From NCBI GenBank assembly GCA_002840245.1, contig PHAA01000005.1, positions 59,784 to 123,783 on the forward strand: a stretch of 64,000 nt of DNA. The letters are read 5' to 3'. This DNA comes from Firmicutes bacterium HGW-Firmicutes-15. Its GTDB lineage: Bacteria; Bacillota; Syntrophomonadia; Syntrophomonadales; Syntrophomonadaceae. The notes below the pieces were generated by a model. The model was not told where the DNA came from, ran no database searches, and worked only from the letters and a program-made list of their open reading frames with translations. Shown here piece by piece: positions 22,668 to 32,056 of the stretch (within the stretch, counting starts at the first letter, position 1; the number at the start of each line of letters is the position of its first letter). The translations under genes were made by a program, and so were the position numbers.

Positions 22668-24722
22668 ATGAAATACTGCCTTGACGAATTAATTGTGGGA
22701 CGGCCATGGAAGTTCACCTGCGAGCAACCGGTCATTGGGCTTGATCTGGGGTCGCGCGCATCAAAAGGTGTACTGCTCAAGGGAGAAGATATATTCGTGA
22801 CGCTTATTCCAACCGGTCTTTACATGCAAGAAACTGCCGATGAGCTGGTCGAAAAACTACTTTTGCTAGCAAATGTTCTGCGAAATGAAATTGGATTCAT
22901 CACCAGCACCGGCTATGGTCGGATTGCACTTTCTTTTGAGGATATTCCTTTTGATGTGGTCACCGAAATATCGTGCCATGCCATGGGAGCTCATGCCTTG
23001 TATCCTCAGGCCCGAACGATTATTGACATTGGCGGGCAGGATTCCAAGGCAATTAAAGTTGACAGATTGAACGGCACGGTAGTTGGATTTGTTATGAACG
23101 ACAAATGCGCCGCTGGAACCGGCCAATTCCTCGAGAAAGCTGCAGTGCTTCTGGGTATTACCATTGATCAAATGGGAACTGATGCATTGACTGCCCAGAA
23201 CCCTGTGATTATAAGCAGTCAGTGCGTGGTCTTTGCAGAATCAGAAATAATTTCGCTCAGATCCAAAGGTGCACGAGTCAATGACCGCGAAGCAGTACCC
23301 AATATCGCTGCGGGAATTCATTATTCTGCCGCCCGTCGGGTAAATAATCTCCTCGGTCGTATTGGCAATGAACCAGAGCTAATATTCACCGGTGGTGTAT
23401 CCAACAACCCAGGAATGCGTCATGCGCTTGAAGAGCTCATGGGAAACCCCTTTATTCCTACCACCTTCGATATGATCTATGCTGGTGCTATGGGGGCGGC
23501 AGTTTATGCAACCCAAAATGTGACGCGTGGGGCTAAGGTTGCATCTGCTCTTTTTCCCAAACAGCATTTTCCCACCGAACATATCAATGCATTAGTTGAA
23601 CAGGAACAACTTGCTTTTATTGACAAGTCCGATGGGCGAAAAAGGATCGGCTATGTCTGCGCCTATACACCGCTGGAAGTGCTTAATGCTGCAGGGGTGA
23701 GTCACGCACGACTCTTTAAAGCCGGCGATTCTGAAACCGTTGCCGCCGGCGAGCTCTTTACCCAAAGTGTTTTTTGCGATTTCAGCAAGAGTTGTCTTGG
23801 CGCATTTGCGCAAGGCGATCCATTCTATACCGCCATCGACAAGCTTTATAACTTCATGACCTGCGCAAACATTAAAAGGGCAACTGAAGTGATCGAAAGC
23901 TTTGTTCCCATCAAGCTGCTTAATTTGCCAAGATTACGCGATATGGAATCATCACGGTTATTCTTTCGCGATGAGATTATCGAGCTTAAGCGCGACTTGT
24001 CGGAACTCATTGGTCGCGAAATTAGGGACGACGATATTCGAGAACAGATTGCTAGCTATAATATTATCCGTAAACTCATCAAAAATATTTCCGAATTGCG
24101 CAAACGTAACAATCCGCCAATTACGGGCAAAGAATTTACCGAACTGGTAAAGGCATACTACTATGTTCCGCCTGAAAAGCTTATTGCTGCGTATGAGAAA
24201 ATCCATCGCGATCTGGCTGCGCTAAGCGACACTGGTTCCCGTCCGCTGCGTCTCATGATTTGCGGCAGTATTGCTGCCGATGGCGACCATCGCCTGCTTG
24301 ACATTCTGGAGGGAGAAATCGGCGCACGTGTGGTGGTGGAAGATCATTGTGCAGGTATAAAACCTTTCTATCATACAGTTAAGGAAACTGGTGATCCATT
24401 TTTGGCATTGGCTAACGGCTATTTGGATCAAGCACCATGTTTCCGCATGAAAACCCTCGAGGACAATGTAGCCTTTGCCGGTCACCTGGCTCAAGAATAT
24501 AAGGTTGATGGTGTGTTGTATGTATATCTAAAATTCTGTTCGTGCTATGGAATTACCAAGAAGCCGTTTCTCGATCATTTTCAAAGTATTGATATTCCGG
24601 CACTCGATCTGTCAAGTGACTATTCGGGCAACGATGAGGGACAGATCAAAACCCGCATCGGAGCATTTATTGAGGTAATTAATGCAAGGAGGAGCAAAAA
24701 TAATGAGTATGCATATGCTTGA
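22668..24722 (+). CDS. Fusion: dehydratase activator ATPase plus HgdB/BcrC-type subunit
   Basis: 684-residue two-part protein. Residues about 20-290 are an ASKHA activator: GLDLGSRASKGV, STGYGR, DIGGQDSKAIKV, NDKCAAGTGQFLEKA, SQCVVFAESE, FTGGVSNNPGM, with both cluster cysteines present. Residues about 315-680 are a 2-hydroxyacyl-CoA dehydratase-type D subunit with cysteines in YVCAYTPLE, VFCDFSKSCLG, MTCANIKR, EDHCAGIKPF and KFCSCYG. In well-known systems these are separate polypeptides. ATG 22668 has AAAGG six bases upstream; ATG 22662 is too close. It is followed by the second subunit with a 20-base overlap. The substrate is unknown. Confidence 0.85.
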   Translation: MKYCLDELIVGRPWKFTCEQPVIGLDLGSRASKGVLLKGEDIFVTLIPTGLYMQETADELVEKLLLLANVLRNEIGFITSTGYGRIALSFEDIPFDVVTEISCHAMGAHALYPQARTIIDIGGQDSKAIKVDRLNGTVVGFVMNDKCAAGTGQFLEKAAVLLGITIDQMGTDALTAQNPVIISSQCVVFAESEIISLRSKGARVNDREAVPNIAAGIHYSAARRVNNLLGRIGNEPELIFTGGVSNNPGMRHALEELMGNPFIPTTFDMIYAGAMGAAVYATQNVTRGAKVASALFPKQHFPTEHINALVEQEQLAFIDKSDGRKRIGYVCAYTPLEVLNAAGVSHARLFKAGDSETVAAGELFTQSVFCDFSKSCLGAFAQGDPFYTAIDKLYNFMTCANIKRATEVIESFVPIKLLNLPRLRDMESSRLFFRDEIIELKRDLSELIGREIRDDDIREQIASYNIIRKLIKNISELRKRNNPPITGKEFTELVKAYYYVPPEKLIAAYEKIHRDLAALSDTGSRPLRLMICGSIAADGDHRLLDILEGEIGARVVVEDHCAGIKPFYHTVKETGDPFLALANGYLDQAPCFRMKTLEDNVAFAGHLAQEYKVDGVLYVYLKFCSCYGITKKPFLDHFQSIDIPALDLSSDYSGNDEGQIKTRIGAFIEVINARRSKNNEYAYA

Positions 24723-25920
24723 TAAGAACCCAGCATTAACCCATGGTGCCCCCGTTGTAAGGGGGAAAATCTCACCAGCCATGGAGGAGCTGGAAAGACT
24801 TAGAAAAGAGTACACCATTACTGACATCGAAAAGCTCGTTGCTCAGGGTAAAAAAGCGATCTGGGGTGGACTTTCGTGGGAAGCACCACTCATTTACGCT
24901 TGCGACACCATTCCGATTGCATTCAGTGAATTGTGGCGCAGTGAAAGCCACGAAGCCGAAAGTGTGGCAGAGGATTATTTCCAGATTCCTCCTGAATTCT
25001 GCTCCATGATCAAAGCCATGATAGGTCGCCTGCACCTGCGCGCCCCTGATCCTATCAATAAAATTATATATTTCGGTGCATGTTGCGAACCAATTGTCAA
25101 TGTTCTTGAGCTTGCGAAAGCTGACAATTATGACCTTTACTGTATCGAAAATACTACATCATTCAAAAGCGAAGACAAACGTCCGGAAGTGATTGCTTTT
25201 CTGGTCAAGGAGTTGGAACGCATTGTTCACTGGCTTAATGAAGGCAAACCGCTTGACGAAGAAAAACTATGGGCTGAAATCAAACGCAAAAATCTTGTCT
25301 CGCAAAAAATCCGGACCATTCTGGATTTACAGGTAAAGGCACCGCTTTATCTCACAGTACTTAACACCGCGCAATTGCTTTCGGGATCGAGTCATTATTT
25401 TGGCCAAGCAGAAAGATACATTGCCCTCTTGGATCAATTGATCGATGAATTGACCGTAGCCGCGTTAACGCCAGAGGATCGCTACTTTGTACCGGTCGTG
25501 ATTGCCGGTGGAGGTGGCGGCAGGGGCATTCTAAACGCCATTGAAGAATCACATGGAGCAGTAGTGGGCTGGGTAGCAGTCGGAACCCAATACTACCGGC
25601 TTGATGTTCCACCACTCGAATCAATTGCGCATTATGTTCTCGATGCCCAAAGTCGTGGAGAGCTAGGTGAAGGTGCTGGCACATCGGTAAGCTACAGAAA
25701 ACACCGGGTTAAAAATCTTATTAATAAAACCCACGCCAGGGGCCTTATCTCTTCGTCAATAACCGGTTGCCCATATGGAAGTGTGGTGCAAAAAATCGAA
25801 CGGGACTATTTGCAAAACCTGGGCATCCCGATCATCACCCTGGAGAGAAATGTGCATAAGGACCCTCCTGCTGAGGAACAGGTCATGCGTATTAAAGCTT
25901 TTTTCGAGATGTTGTCGTAA
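24703..25920 (+). CDS. 2-hydroxyacyl-CoA dehydratase-family subunit
   Basis: 405-residue D-component subunit of the HgdA/HgdB/BcrBC family. Features are AIWGGLSWEAPLIYACDTIPIAF, EFCSMIKAMIGRL, YFGACCEPIVNVLEL, a glycine-rich VVIAGGGGGRG, and ITGCPYGSVV. It pairs naturally with the dehydratase half of the preceding fusion protein, giving a two-subunit Fe-S enzyme with its own built-in ATPase. ATG 24703 follows AGGAGGAG and overlaps the previous gene by 20 bases. The Cys-Cys in GACCEP is unusual. No CoA-transferase gene accompanies it, so whether the substrate is a CoA ester is unclear. Confidence 0.83.
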   Translation: MSMHMLDKNPALTHGAPVVRGKISPAMEELERLRKEYTITDIEKLVAQGKKAIWGGLSWEAPLIYACDTIPIAFSELWRSESHEAESVAEDYFQIPPEFCSMIKAMIGRLHLRAPDPINKIIYFGACCEPIVNVLELAKADNYDLYCIENTTSFKSEDKRPEVIAFLVKELERIVHWLNEGKPLDEEKLWAEIKRKNLVSQKIRTILDLQVKAPLYLTVLNTAQLLSGSSHYFGQAERYIALLDQLIDELTVAALTPEDRYFVPVVIAGGGGGRGILNAIEESHGAVVGWVAVGTQYYRLDVPPLESIAHYVLDAQSRGELGEGAGTSVSYRKHRVKNLINKTHARGLISSSITGCPYGSVVQKIERDYLQNLGIPIITLERNVHKDPPAEEQVMRIKAFFEMLS

Positions 25921-25988
25921 TTGCATTTTGAATCTAGGTCAATTCGTAAGACACAGAAAAGTGAGAACTTAATTGAAGGAGAGATACG

Positions 25989-27134
25989 ATGAAACCAACG
26001 TTGTTGTCTTCTTTTCAAGAGATAAGAAACCAGAACATTATTGCCATAAAAGAGGCCAAGGAAAAAGGCAGGAAGGTGGCGGGTATTTATTGCGGTTACT
26101 GCCCCAAGGAACTAGTTATCGCTGCTGGAGCAATACCGGTTGGTTTATGCGGTACAAGTGAGGAGCCGATCGCATCGGCGGAAGAGGATTTGCCTCGTAA
26201 CCTTTGTCCGCTCATAAAATCATCTTATGGCTTTGCCGTCACCGATACCTGTCCCTATTTTCATTTTTCCGATCTGGTCATAGGTGAAACTACCTGCGAT
26301 GGAAAGAAAAAAATGTTTGAACTATTGGGGAAGATTAAACCTGTACATGTGATGGATTTGCCCAAAGGTCAGAACAGGGAATCATCATTAAAACTCTGGT
26401 ATGAGGAATTACTCAGATTAAAAGGTGTAATTGAGGAAGCTTTTGAAGTTGAAATTACTGACCAAGCGCTGCGAGAGGCGATCCATCAGACCAATGAAGA
26501 AATACGCGTACGTAAGGATTTGCTGGACCTTAACCAGCACAAACCTGCTCTTATCTCTGGACTGGATATGTTAACGACCACCTATAATGTCGGCTTCAAT
26601 GTTAATCGGATGGAAGGCATTGCTATGCTCGATAGACTAATAGATCAAGTGCGTGCGATGGCTAAGGAAGGGTATTGTGTGGGCACCAAGGATACTCCCC
26701 GAATTATGTTAACGGGTACTCCGGTCAGTGGCTGCCAAAAAGTGATTTCTTTAGTTGAAGAATGCGGTGGACTGGTAGTGGCTATGCAGAATTGCAGCGG
26801 ATATACCTGTACTGAACTACGAGTAGATGAAAGCGACCTGCAAGATCCGCTCATGATTCTGGCCGATAAGTACTTAAAGCTCCCCTGTTCAGTAATGTCA
26901 CCAAACCCTGGAAGATTGGATCTTATCGGAAGAATGATTGGCGATTTCCAGGTGGATGGCGTAATCGATATTACTCTTCAGGCCTGCCATACGTTTAATG
27001 TGGAGTCCTACCAAGTAGCTAAGCTGGTTAAGCAAGAGATGGGTCTTCCTTTTCTGCATATAGAGACGGATTATTCCGATTTGGATCAGGAAAACCTGAG
27101 GGTTAGAATCGAGGCATTTCTTGAGATGATGTAG
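25989..27134 (+). CDS. Double-cubane-cluster protein paralogue (BcrC/HgdB family)
   Basis: 381 residues, very close to the protein encoded at 10914: YCGYCPKELVIAAGAIPVGLCG, RNLCPLIKSSYGF, DTCPYFHFSDLVIGETTCDGKKK, QNCSGY, CSVMSPNPGR and LQACHTFN are shared. All motif cysteines expected for an [8Fe-9S] double cubane are present. It has no private stand-alone activator next to it; either the fused ATPase upstream or the activator at 12047 could serve it. Start ATG follows GAAGGAGAG. A C-terminal ETDYSDLDQENLRVRIEAFLEM tail is typical of the family. Confidence 0.85.
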   Translation: MKPTLLSSFQEIRNQNIIAIKEAKEKGRKVAGIYCGYCPKELVIAAGAIPVGLCGTSEEPIASAEEDLPRNLCPLIKSSYGFAVTDTCPYFHFSDLVIGETTCDGKKKMFELLGKIKPVHVMDLPKGQNRESSLKLWYEELLRLKGVIEEAFEVEITDQALREAIHQTNEEIRVRKDLLDLNQHKPALISGLDMLTTTYNVGFNVNRMEGIAMLDRLIDQVRAMAKEGYCVGTKDTPRIMLTGTPVSGCQKVISLVEECGGLVVAMQNCSGYTCTELRVDESDLQDPLMILADKYLKLPCSVMSPNPGRLDLIGRMIGDFQVDGVIDITLQACHTFNVESYQVAKLVKQEMGLPFLHIETDYSDLDQENLRVRIEAFLEMM

Positions 27135-27188
27135 ATTTTTATTAGTCTTAATAAGGGTTTAGAGCAAAATATTAAGGAGGAATTTGTA

Positions 27189-28463
27189 ATGGCTGATTAC
27201 CGTCAAATGTGGACTGACCTGGAGATGGATATAGACAAACATGATCTTTTGTGTGAGGCGCTGCCGGAGGCTTTTGGGGGTGTATATCTTACTCAGGAAA
27301 ACCGCCCACAAAGCATGGACTTTTTCGATTTTGTAGTATCAGAGATTCACGGAGTTAGACCAGCTGAATTAATCGAGCACCAGAAGACGGGTGGCAAGGT
27401 ATTCGGAACCTTCTGCGTATATGTTCCGGATGAAGTTATTTTTGCCGCTGGAGGTATTGCTACCGGGCTGTGCGGGGGATCACAGTTCTGGGTGTCAGGT
27501 GGGGAAAAGGTTCTCCCTCCCAATACCTGCCCGCTTATTAAGGCTTCAGTGGGAGCTAGGCTGGACAAGACTTGTCCCTTTTTCCGTATTGCCGATATGT
27601 ATGTAGGAGAAACTACCTGTGATGGTAAAAAGAAGGCCTGGGAGATACTGGCCAGTGAAGTGCCGGTACATGTTATTGATATTCCCCAAATGAAAAGAGA
27701 AAAGGATATTAAAGCTTTTCAGGGTGAAATCATGGACTTTATTAAAGTGGTAGAAGACTTTACCGGAAACAAGGTTACGCCGGAAGCTTTGGGCCAGAGT
27801 ATCAAGCTGATAAATAATAAAAGAAGAGCCTTACAGCGCCTTTATTCAACCCGCAAAGCATCACCTGTTCCTATCAGCGGCAAGGATGCTCTTTTGGTCA
27901 CCCAGATAGCATTCTACGATGACCCGGCGCGGTGCGCTGAAATGACCAATAACCTGAGCGAGGAACTGGAGGAACGCATAAGCCGTAATGAAGGGGTTTT
28001 CCCGGAAAATGCCCTGCGTATTCTGGTTACGGGTACTCCGCTGGCTATTCCTAATTGGAAGCTGCATCATATAATCGAGACAGCCGGTGCAGCTGTTGTG
28101 GTAGAGGAACTTTGTACTGGAACCCGCTATTTTGAGAACTTGGTTGATGAAAATGCTGCTACTATTGAAGAGCAGGTAAAGGCCTTGGCAGAACGCTACA
28201 TGAAGACTAACTGTGCATGTTTTACTCCTAACCCCGGCCGAATTGATGATATTATTCGTCTGGCCAATGAATATAAAGTTGATGGGATTATTGATACGAA
28301 TCTGCAGTTCTGTAATCTATACTCTACTGAGAGTTATTTGGTTAAGCAGGCTATGACAGCTAAGAACATACCTGTTCTGCATATTGAAACTGATTATAGT
28401 GAGCAGGATTATGAGCAATTGAGAACCAGGGTAGAAGCATTTTTGGAAATATTGAGGAAGTAG
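27189..28463 (+). CDS. Double-cubane-cluster-like protein, divergent paralogue
   Basis: 424-residue member of the same family with a longer N-terminus. Shared motifs: FCVYVPDEVIFAAGGIATGLCG, NTCPLIKASVG, KTCPFFRIAD, GETTCDGKKK, EELCTGTRYF, NCACFTPNPGR, NLQFCNLYST. Compared with the two other paralogues the first motif reads FCVYVP rather than YCTYCP, losing one cysteine, and LTGTPLA replaces LTGCPV, losing another. It may therefore be a structural partner in a heterodimer with the preceding protein rather than an identical enzyme. AAGGAGG precedes the ATG. It is followed after nine bases by the DUF3343 gene. Confidence 0.83.
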   Translation: MADYRQMWTDLEMDIDKHDLLCEALPEAFGGVYLTQENRPQSMDFFDFVVSEIHGVRPAELIEHQKTGGKVFGTFCVYVPDEVIFAAGGIATGLCGGSQFWVSGGEKVLPPNTCPLIKASVGARLDKTCPFFRIADMYVGETTCDGKKKAWEILASEVPVHVIDIPQMKREKDIKAFQGEIMDFIKVVEDFTGNKVTPEALGQSIKLINNKRRALQRLYSTRKASPVPISGKDALLVTQIAFYDDPARCAEMTNNLSEELEERISRNEGVFPENALRILVTGTPLAIPNWKLHHIIETAGAAVVVEELCTGTRYFENLVDENAATIEEQVKALAERYMKTNCACFTPNPGRIDDIIRLANEYKVDGIIDTNLQFCNLYSTESYLVKQAMTAKNIPVLHIETDYSEQDYEQLRTRVEAFLEILRK

Positions 28464-28472
28464 GTTCTGTCA

Positions 28473-28736
28473 TTGGGAAAAAATGATTATGATTGGTACA
28501 TCCTTTTTCCTAACCATCATGAAGGGTTGCGTTTAAGTAAGGAGTTGAAGGGGCGAGGTATTAAATATACGATAGCCCCAACTCCTCGGGTGGCTAGCAC
28601 TAGTTGTGGCATATCCCTGATTGTTTTGGAAGAAGACTTGGATATCATCGGGAAGCTTATCGAAGATTTGGGTATCAAGATTGAAAAAACCGTTCAAGTA
28701 CCTGCTAGAAATGGCTGGCAATACCGAAGTTGTTAA
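28473..28736 (+). CDS. DUF3343 putative sulfur/selenium carrier-like protein
   Basis: 87-residue protein. WYILFPNHHEGLRLSKELKGRGI and APTPRVASTSCGISLIV match the DUF3343 pattern, in which the conserved Cys after Ser-Thr-Ser is thought to carry sulfur or selenium. It starts with TTG 28473 after an AGGAAGTAGG stretch, nine bases past the previous stop, and ends the cluster. Small carriers of this family are often next to BcrC/HgdB-like proteins, as TusA is at the other double-cubane locus. Its precise job is not known. Confidence 0.8.
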   Translation: MGKNDYDWYILFPNHHEGLRLSKELKGRGIKYTIAPTPRVASTSCGISLIVLEEDLDIIGKLIEDLGIKIEKTVQVPARNGWQYRSC

Positions 28737-28891
28737 GAAAGAATCTGAAGATTATCGATCAACAGAAGCGTCCCCTTGATCGCCTAAATTTAATTTATCC
28801 AACTGCTAAATATGGTAAAATAAGGTGGAGATTTAAATCTACCTGGTTGATGCTTGCGTATTAAAAGAGACTCAAATCGGAGGGACAATTT

Positions 28892-29410
28892 ATGATTTCT
28901 GGTTCCTGGAAAGAAAAAAGACCAATTCTTCATATACCGCTCTCCCCTATGGAAATAGCACTGGAGATTATCGCGGCTTTAGGGATGGTGTTCAGTTTCT
29001 TCATTATAATTCAGGTTTGGCCAATTCTACCCGATACGATTCCAACTCATTTTGGGGCATCAGGCAAGGTTGATGGTTGGGGTGGGAAAGAATCTCTATT
29101 TATATTGCCAGTCATAAACATTTTCCTATTATATATACCGATCACCTTTTTATCACGGTATCCTCATATATTTAACTACCTCTGGCCCATAACCGAGCAG
29201 AATGCACAAGCACAATATTACAACGCCCGTTTAATGCTGGGCTGGATTAAAGCAGAGATTGTCGGGTTATCTGCTATTATCAGCTGGCGAACAATTCAAA
29301 CGGCTTTGGGCAAAACTGAGGGATTGGGAAGTATGTTCTTATTTCTAATACTTTTAGTTCTTTTCGGAACCATGGGTATCAGTATGTGCAAATCATACCA
29401 GGCCCGGTAA
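28892..29410 (+). CDS. DUF1648-domain membrane protein
   Basis: 172 residues with four predicted membrane segments. The DUF1648 signature sits after the first segment: PDTIPTHFGASGKVDGWGGK. Such proteins include SdpI-like immunity factors and uncharacterised membrane proteins. The start ATG has CGGAGGGA upstream. It stands alone between the dehydratase cluster and a decayed transporter. A role in resistance to membrane-active peptides is known only for some relatives. Confidence 0.75.
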   Translation: MISGSWKEKRPILHIPLSPMEIALEIIAALGMVFSFFIIIQVWPILPDTIPTHFGASGKVDGWGGKESLFILPVINIFLLYIPITFLSRYPHIFNYLWPITEQNAQAQYYNARLMLGWIKAEIVGLSAIISWRTIQTALGKTEGLGSMFLFLILLVLFGTMGISMCKSYQAR

Positions 29411-29454
29411 ACTCTGACCTAGGACAAATACTAATAATGTTACAAGGAATAAAT

Positions 29455-29640
29455 AAGGCGGAATACTTTAGACCCAATCATTGGATATATCCCCTGGTAC
29501 AGCATTAGGGATTTCTTATAACCAAGTTTATCCGCCAGATATCCTCCCATTTTCTCACCCATACCTATCAAAATCACCATAATAAGCATTGACGTAATAC
29601 TGTAGTTGACACCAAACAGCTTGTTAAGCGTTTTTTATAC
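29455..29640 (-). pseudogene. Remnant of a major facilitator transporter
   Basis: On the minus strand about 55 codons read LNKLFGVNYSITSMLIMVIL, then GEKMGGYLADKLGYKKSLML. The last part is the MFS loop 2-3 motif (GxLaDxxGxxk). There is no start or complete frame on either side. The region is a short relic of a much longer transporter gene. Confidence 0.6.
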
Positions 29641-29664
29641 TCCTTCATGGTCATCACCTCAGTA

Positions 29665-30906
29665 CTATAATTTGCTGGCTCGAATCTGCTGGCGCAGGGC
29701 TCGCAGCATGTTGGTTTTGCGAGGGTAGGAAACACCACCATTAAGGCTTAGAGAAGACTTGTTAGGCTGGTTTCTCTCTTTCTTAAAGTTTAAGGCAAAA
29801 TACCCAGCTAAAACTGCGAAAATGCCCAGAACCAGGAGAGTAGGCCATAGCAACTGTAGCCCCGCAGTATTTATGCTCACCATTCTAATGCCCAGCATCA
29901 TCCAAGTGGAAGGGAAGAGAACCCCAATATAGTTTAGTATTTCTGGGATATAGGCCTTGGGCCAGGTATAGCCGGAAATCATGAACAGGGGCAGAGACAA
30001 GAGCATGAGATAGCGGGTAGCCTGTAGGGAATTGGAACTATAAAGGGATATTATGAAACCGGCAAAGGTGACCGTTATTACATACAAGAGCCCCAATATT
30101 ATCAGCAGTGCAACACTGCCCTCAATCTTGACCTGAACGAAGCGCGATGAAACCCATAATATCAGACTATAATTGAAGAAGTTCATAATTAAGTAGGGCA
30201 ATGATTTTCCCAATGCAATTTTCCAAGTGGGAATAGAGGCCGCTAAATATTGTATCCAGGACTTTCTTTCTTTTTCCCTGGTAACACACAGACAAACCCC
30301 GAAGAGTCCGAGCTGGTGCACAGCCATCATCATCAGGCCCATGAATAGATAGTTAGTATAACTATAAGTGGGATTATTCCAGGCAGTAACATTACATTCT
30401 ACGCTGTTCATAATATTCTCGATTTCTTGAGGGCTGTAACCCGCACTGGCGAGGCGTACTGCAGTATGCTGGGTACTAAAGTCGTTGATTACCTCCCGAA
30501 TGAATTTGCGGCTGTTTAAGCCCCAAATCAGGTTGGAAGCATCATACACAGCCAGAACCTGGGTAGGATGATTTTGATAAAGGCTCTGTTCAAAATCCTG
30601 AGGGATAACGATACCGGCTCTCAGGGTTCCATTTTTCATCCCTATTTCCATTTCCTCATAACTGTCTATTCCGGCAATGATTTTGAAGCTGTCATCATTG
30701 GCAAAAGCAAGCCTGATTTCCCGACTGAGAGCCGAGTGGTCCTGGTCCACAATAGCCAGTGGAACATCGTGCAATATGGCCGAGAAATACACCACCCCAA
30801 AAAGGCTCGCATAGAACAGGGGCGCAATAAAAACAATAAGGATAAGTATCGGATCTTTCAGCACGTGCAGGAACTCATAGTGAGCTATATTCCATAGCTG
30901 TTTCAT
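29665..30906 (-). CDS. ABC-2 type transporter permease (YhgE/YbhR-like), second copy
   Basis: 413-residue permease: one N-terminal membrane helix, a large extracytoplasmic domain of about 150 residues (PLAIVDQDHSALSREI, RAGIVIPQDFEQSL), then five hydrophobic segments including SGYTWPKAYIPEILNYIG. This is the standard ABC-2 export permease pattern of the YbhS/YbhR and DrrB group. ATG 30906 follows GGAGAGGTG. It is the last gene of the export operon and a paralogue of the preceding permease, so the two probably form a heterodimer. The C-terminal basic tail is long. The substrate is unknown. Confidence 0.85.
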   Translation of the reverse strand: MKQLWNIAHYEFLHVLKDPILILIVFIAPLFYASLFGVVYFSAILHDVPLAIVDQDHSALSREIRLAFANDDSFKIIAGIDSYEEMEIGMKNGTLRAGIVIPQDFEQSLYQNHPTQVLAVYDASNLIWGLNSRKFIREVINDFSTQHTAVRLASAGYSPQEIENIMNSVECNVTAWNNPTYSYTNYLFMGLMMMAVHQLGLFGVCLCVTREKERKSWIQYLAASIPTWKIALGKSLPYLIMNFFNYSLILWVSSRFVQVKIEGSVALLIILGLLYVITVTFAGFIISLYSSNSLQATRYLMLLSLPLFMISGYTWPKAYIPEILNYIGVLFPSTWMMLGIRMVSINTAGLQLLWPTLLVLGIFAVLAGYFALNFKKERNQPNKSSLSLNGGVSYPRKTNMLRALRQQIRASKL

Positions 30907-30910
30907 ATTA

Positions 30911-32056
30911 TCACCTCTCCATCCAGGCTGTAATGAGAGTTGCCAGGCTATAACAAACCAGCGCAATAATTATCAAGGCCCAGAAATACGAAGCCATGAA
31001 ATCCCAGCCGGGATTTTTAAAAGTCAGATAGTTAAAACCCTGGAAAAACCAGGTCTGGGGAAAAATCCAGACTACCGGCTGCAGAAATCCTGGCATTGCT
31101 TCAATGGGCCAGGTATAACCACTCAATACAAAGGAAGGAAGGGCTACCATCATACCGAAACGGGTAGAGTCCATGGCATTGTTAGCTGCACTGGACATCA
31201 GCGTACCAAGACTGTGCAGGGCGATGGCAAAAAGCAGGGTGAAAAAAAGCATAGGGCCAAAACCACAGGCTAGTGGCAGCTTGAAAACTCCAAAAGCGAT
31301 AATATAAACCGGAATTATCATGGCCATAAAAACCATGATATGAATCAGCGATTTATTGAAAAACAGGCGAAACTTGGAGAAACCGATAGCCCTTATTTGC
31401 AACCAGCTCTTAACCCCGGTTTCACCAATCACATTGATGCTGGCTGCTATGGTACAGCACTGCTGCCAAAAATTTAGGGCCATAGCCAGCACCAGGAAGT
31501 AGACATAGTTTAAGGTCGGGTTAAACCAGCCTTCCTCCTTGAAGTCTACAGCAAGGTAGGTGTCTTTAGCCTGAGCCGGATCCATTCCCTTGGACATAAG
31601 GGTCTTAATTCCGGCTTCGGCGCTGATGGTTCGGGTAACTCCTAGCACTGCTGTGCTAGCATTGGTAGCATAAGCAGTATTGCTGGCGTCAATTATCAAT
31701 AAGACCTGGGTATGTCGGTGCAAGGCAACATCACGGGCAAAATTCTCTGGTATCACCACACCAACTATGATTTCTCCCCGCTGTATTTGACCTTCCAGCT
31801 CTTGGTAGCTGGTTGGATAAGTCACAACCTTAAGGTTTTCAGCATTACATATTTTTTCGGATATTTCTCGGCTGCTGGAGCTGCGATCCAAGTCAACAAT
31901 CGCAGTAGGAATGTCCTTTATATTTTGAGCATTGTAAATGGCCAGGAATAATAACAGCCCCAGCAGAGGTCCAAACATCAAAATGTTGCGCAGACCTCGG
32001 TCTCTCCACATATAGCATAATTCACGGCGCATAATCTTAAGGTTTAGGTTAGTCAT
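30911..32056 (-). CDS. ABC-2 type transporter permease (YbhS-like), first copy
   Basis: 381-residue ABC-2 permease with the same layout as its downstream paralogue: N-terminal helix, extracytoplasmic domain (PTAIVDLDRSSSSREI, VGVVIPENFARDV), then five membrane segments with SGYTWPIEAMPGFLQP. ATG 32056 overlaps the ATPase stop (ATGACTAA). With the HlyD-family protein, the ATPase and the TetR regulator it forms a tripartite-style export operon, probably for drugs or hydrophobic compounds. In a monoderm the HlyD subunit would work as an extracellular accessory domain. Confidence 0.86.
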   Translation of the reverse strand: MTNLNLKIMRRELCYMWRDRGLRNILMFGPLLGLLLFLAIYNAQNIKDIPTAIVDLDRSSSSREISEKICNAENLKVVTYPTSYQELEGQIQRGEIIVGVVIPENFARDVALHRHTQVLLIIDASNTAYATNASTAVLGVTRTISAEAGIKTLMSKGMDPAQAKDTYLAVDFKEEGWFNPTLNYVYFLVLAMALNFWQQCCTIAASINVIGETGVKSWLQIRAIGFSKFRLFFNKSLIHIMVFMAMIIPVYIIAFGVFKLPLACGFGPMLFFTLLFAIALHSLGTLMSSAANNAMDSTRFGMMVALPSFVLSGYTWPIEAMPGFLQPVVWIFPQTWFFQGFNYLTFKNPGWDFMASYFWALIIIALVCYSLATLITAWMER

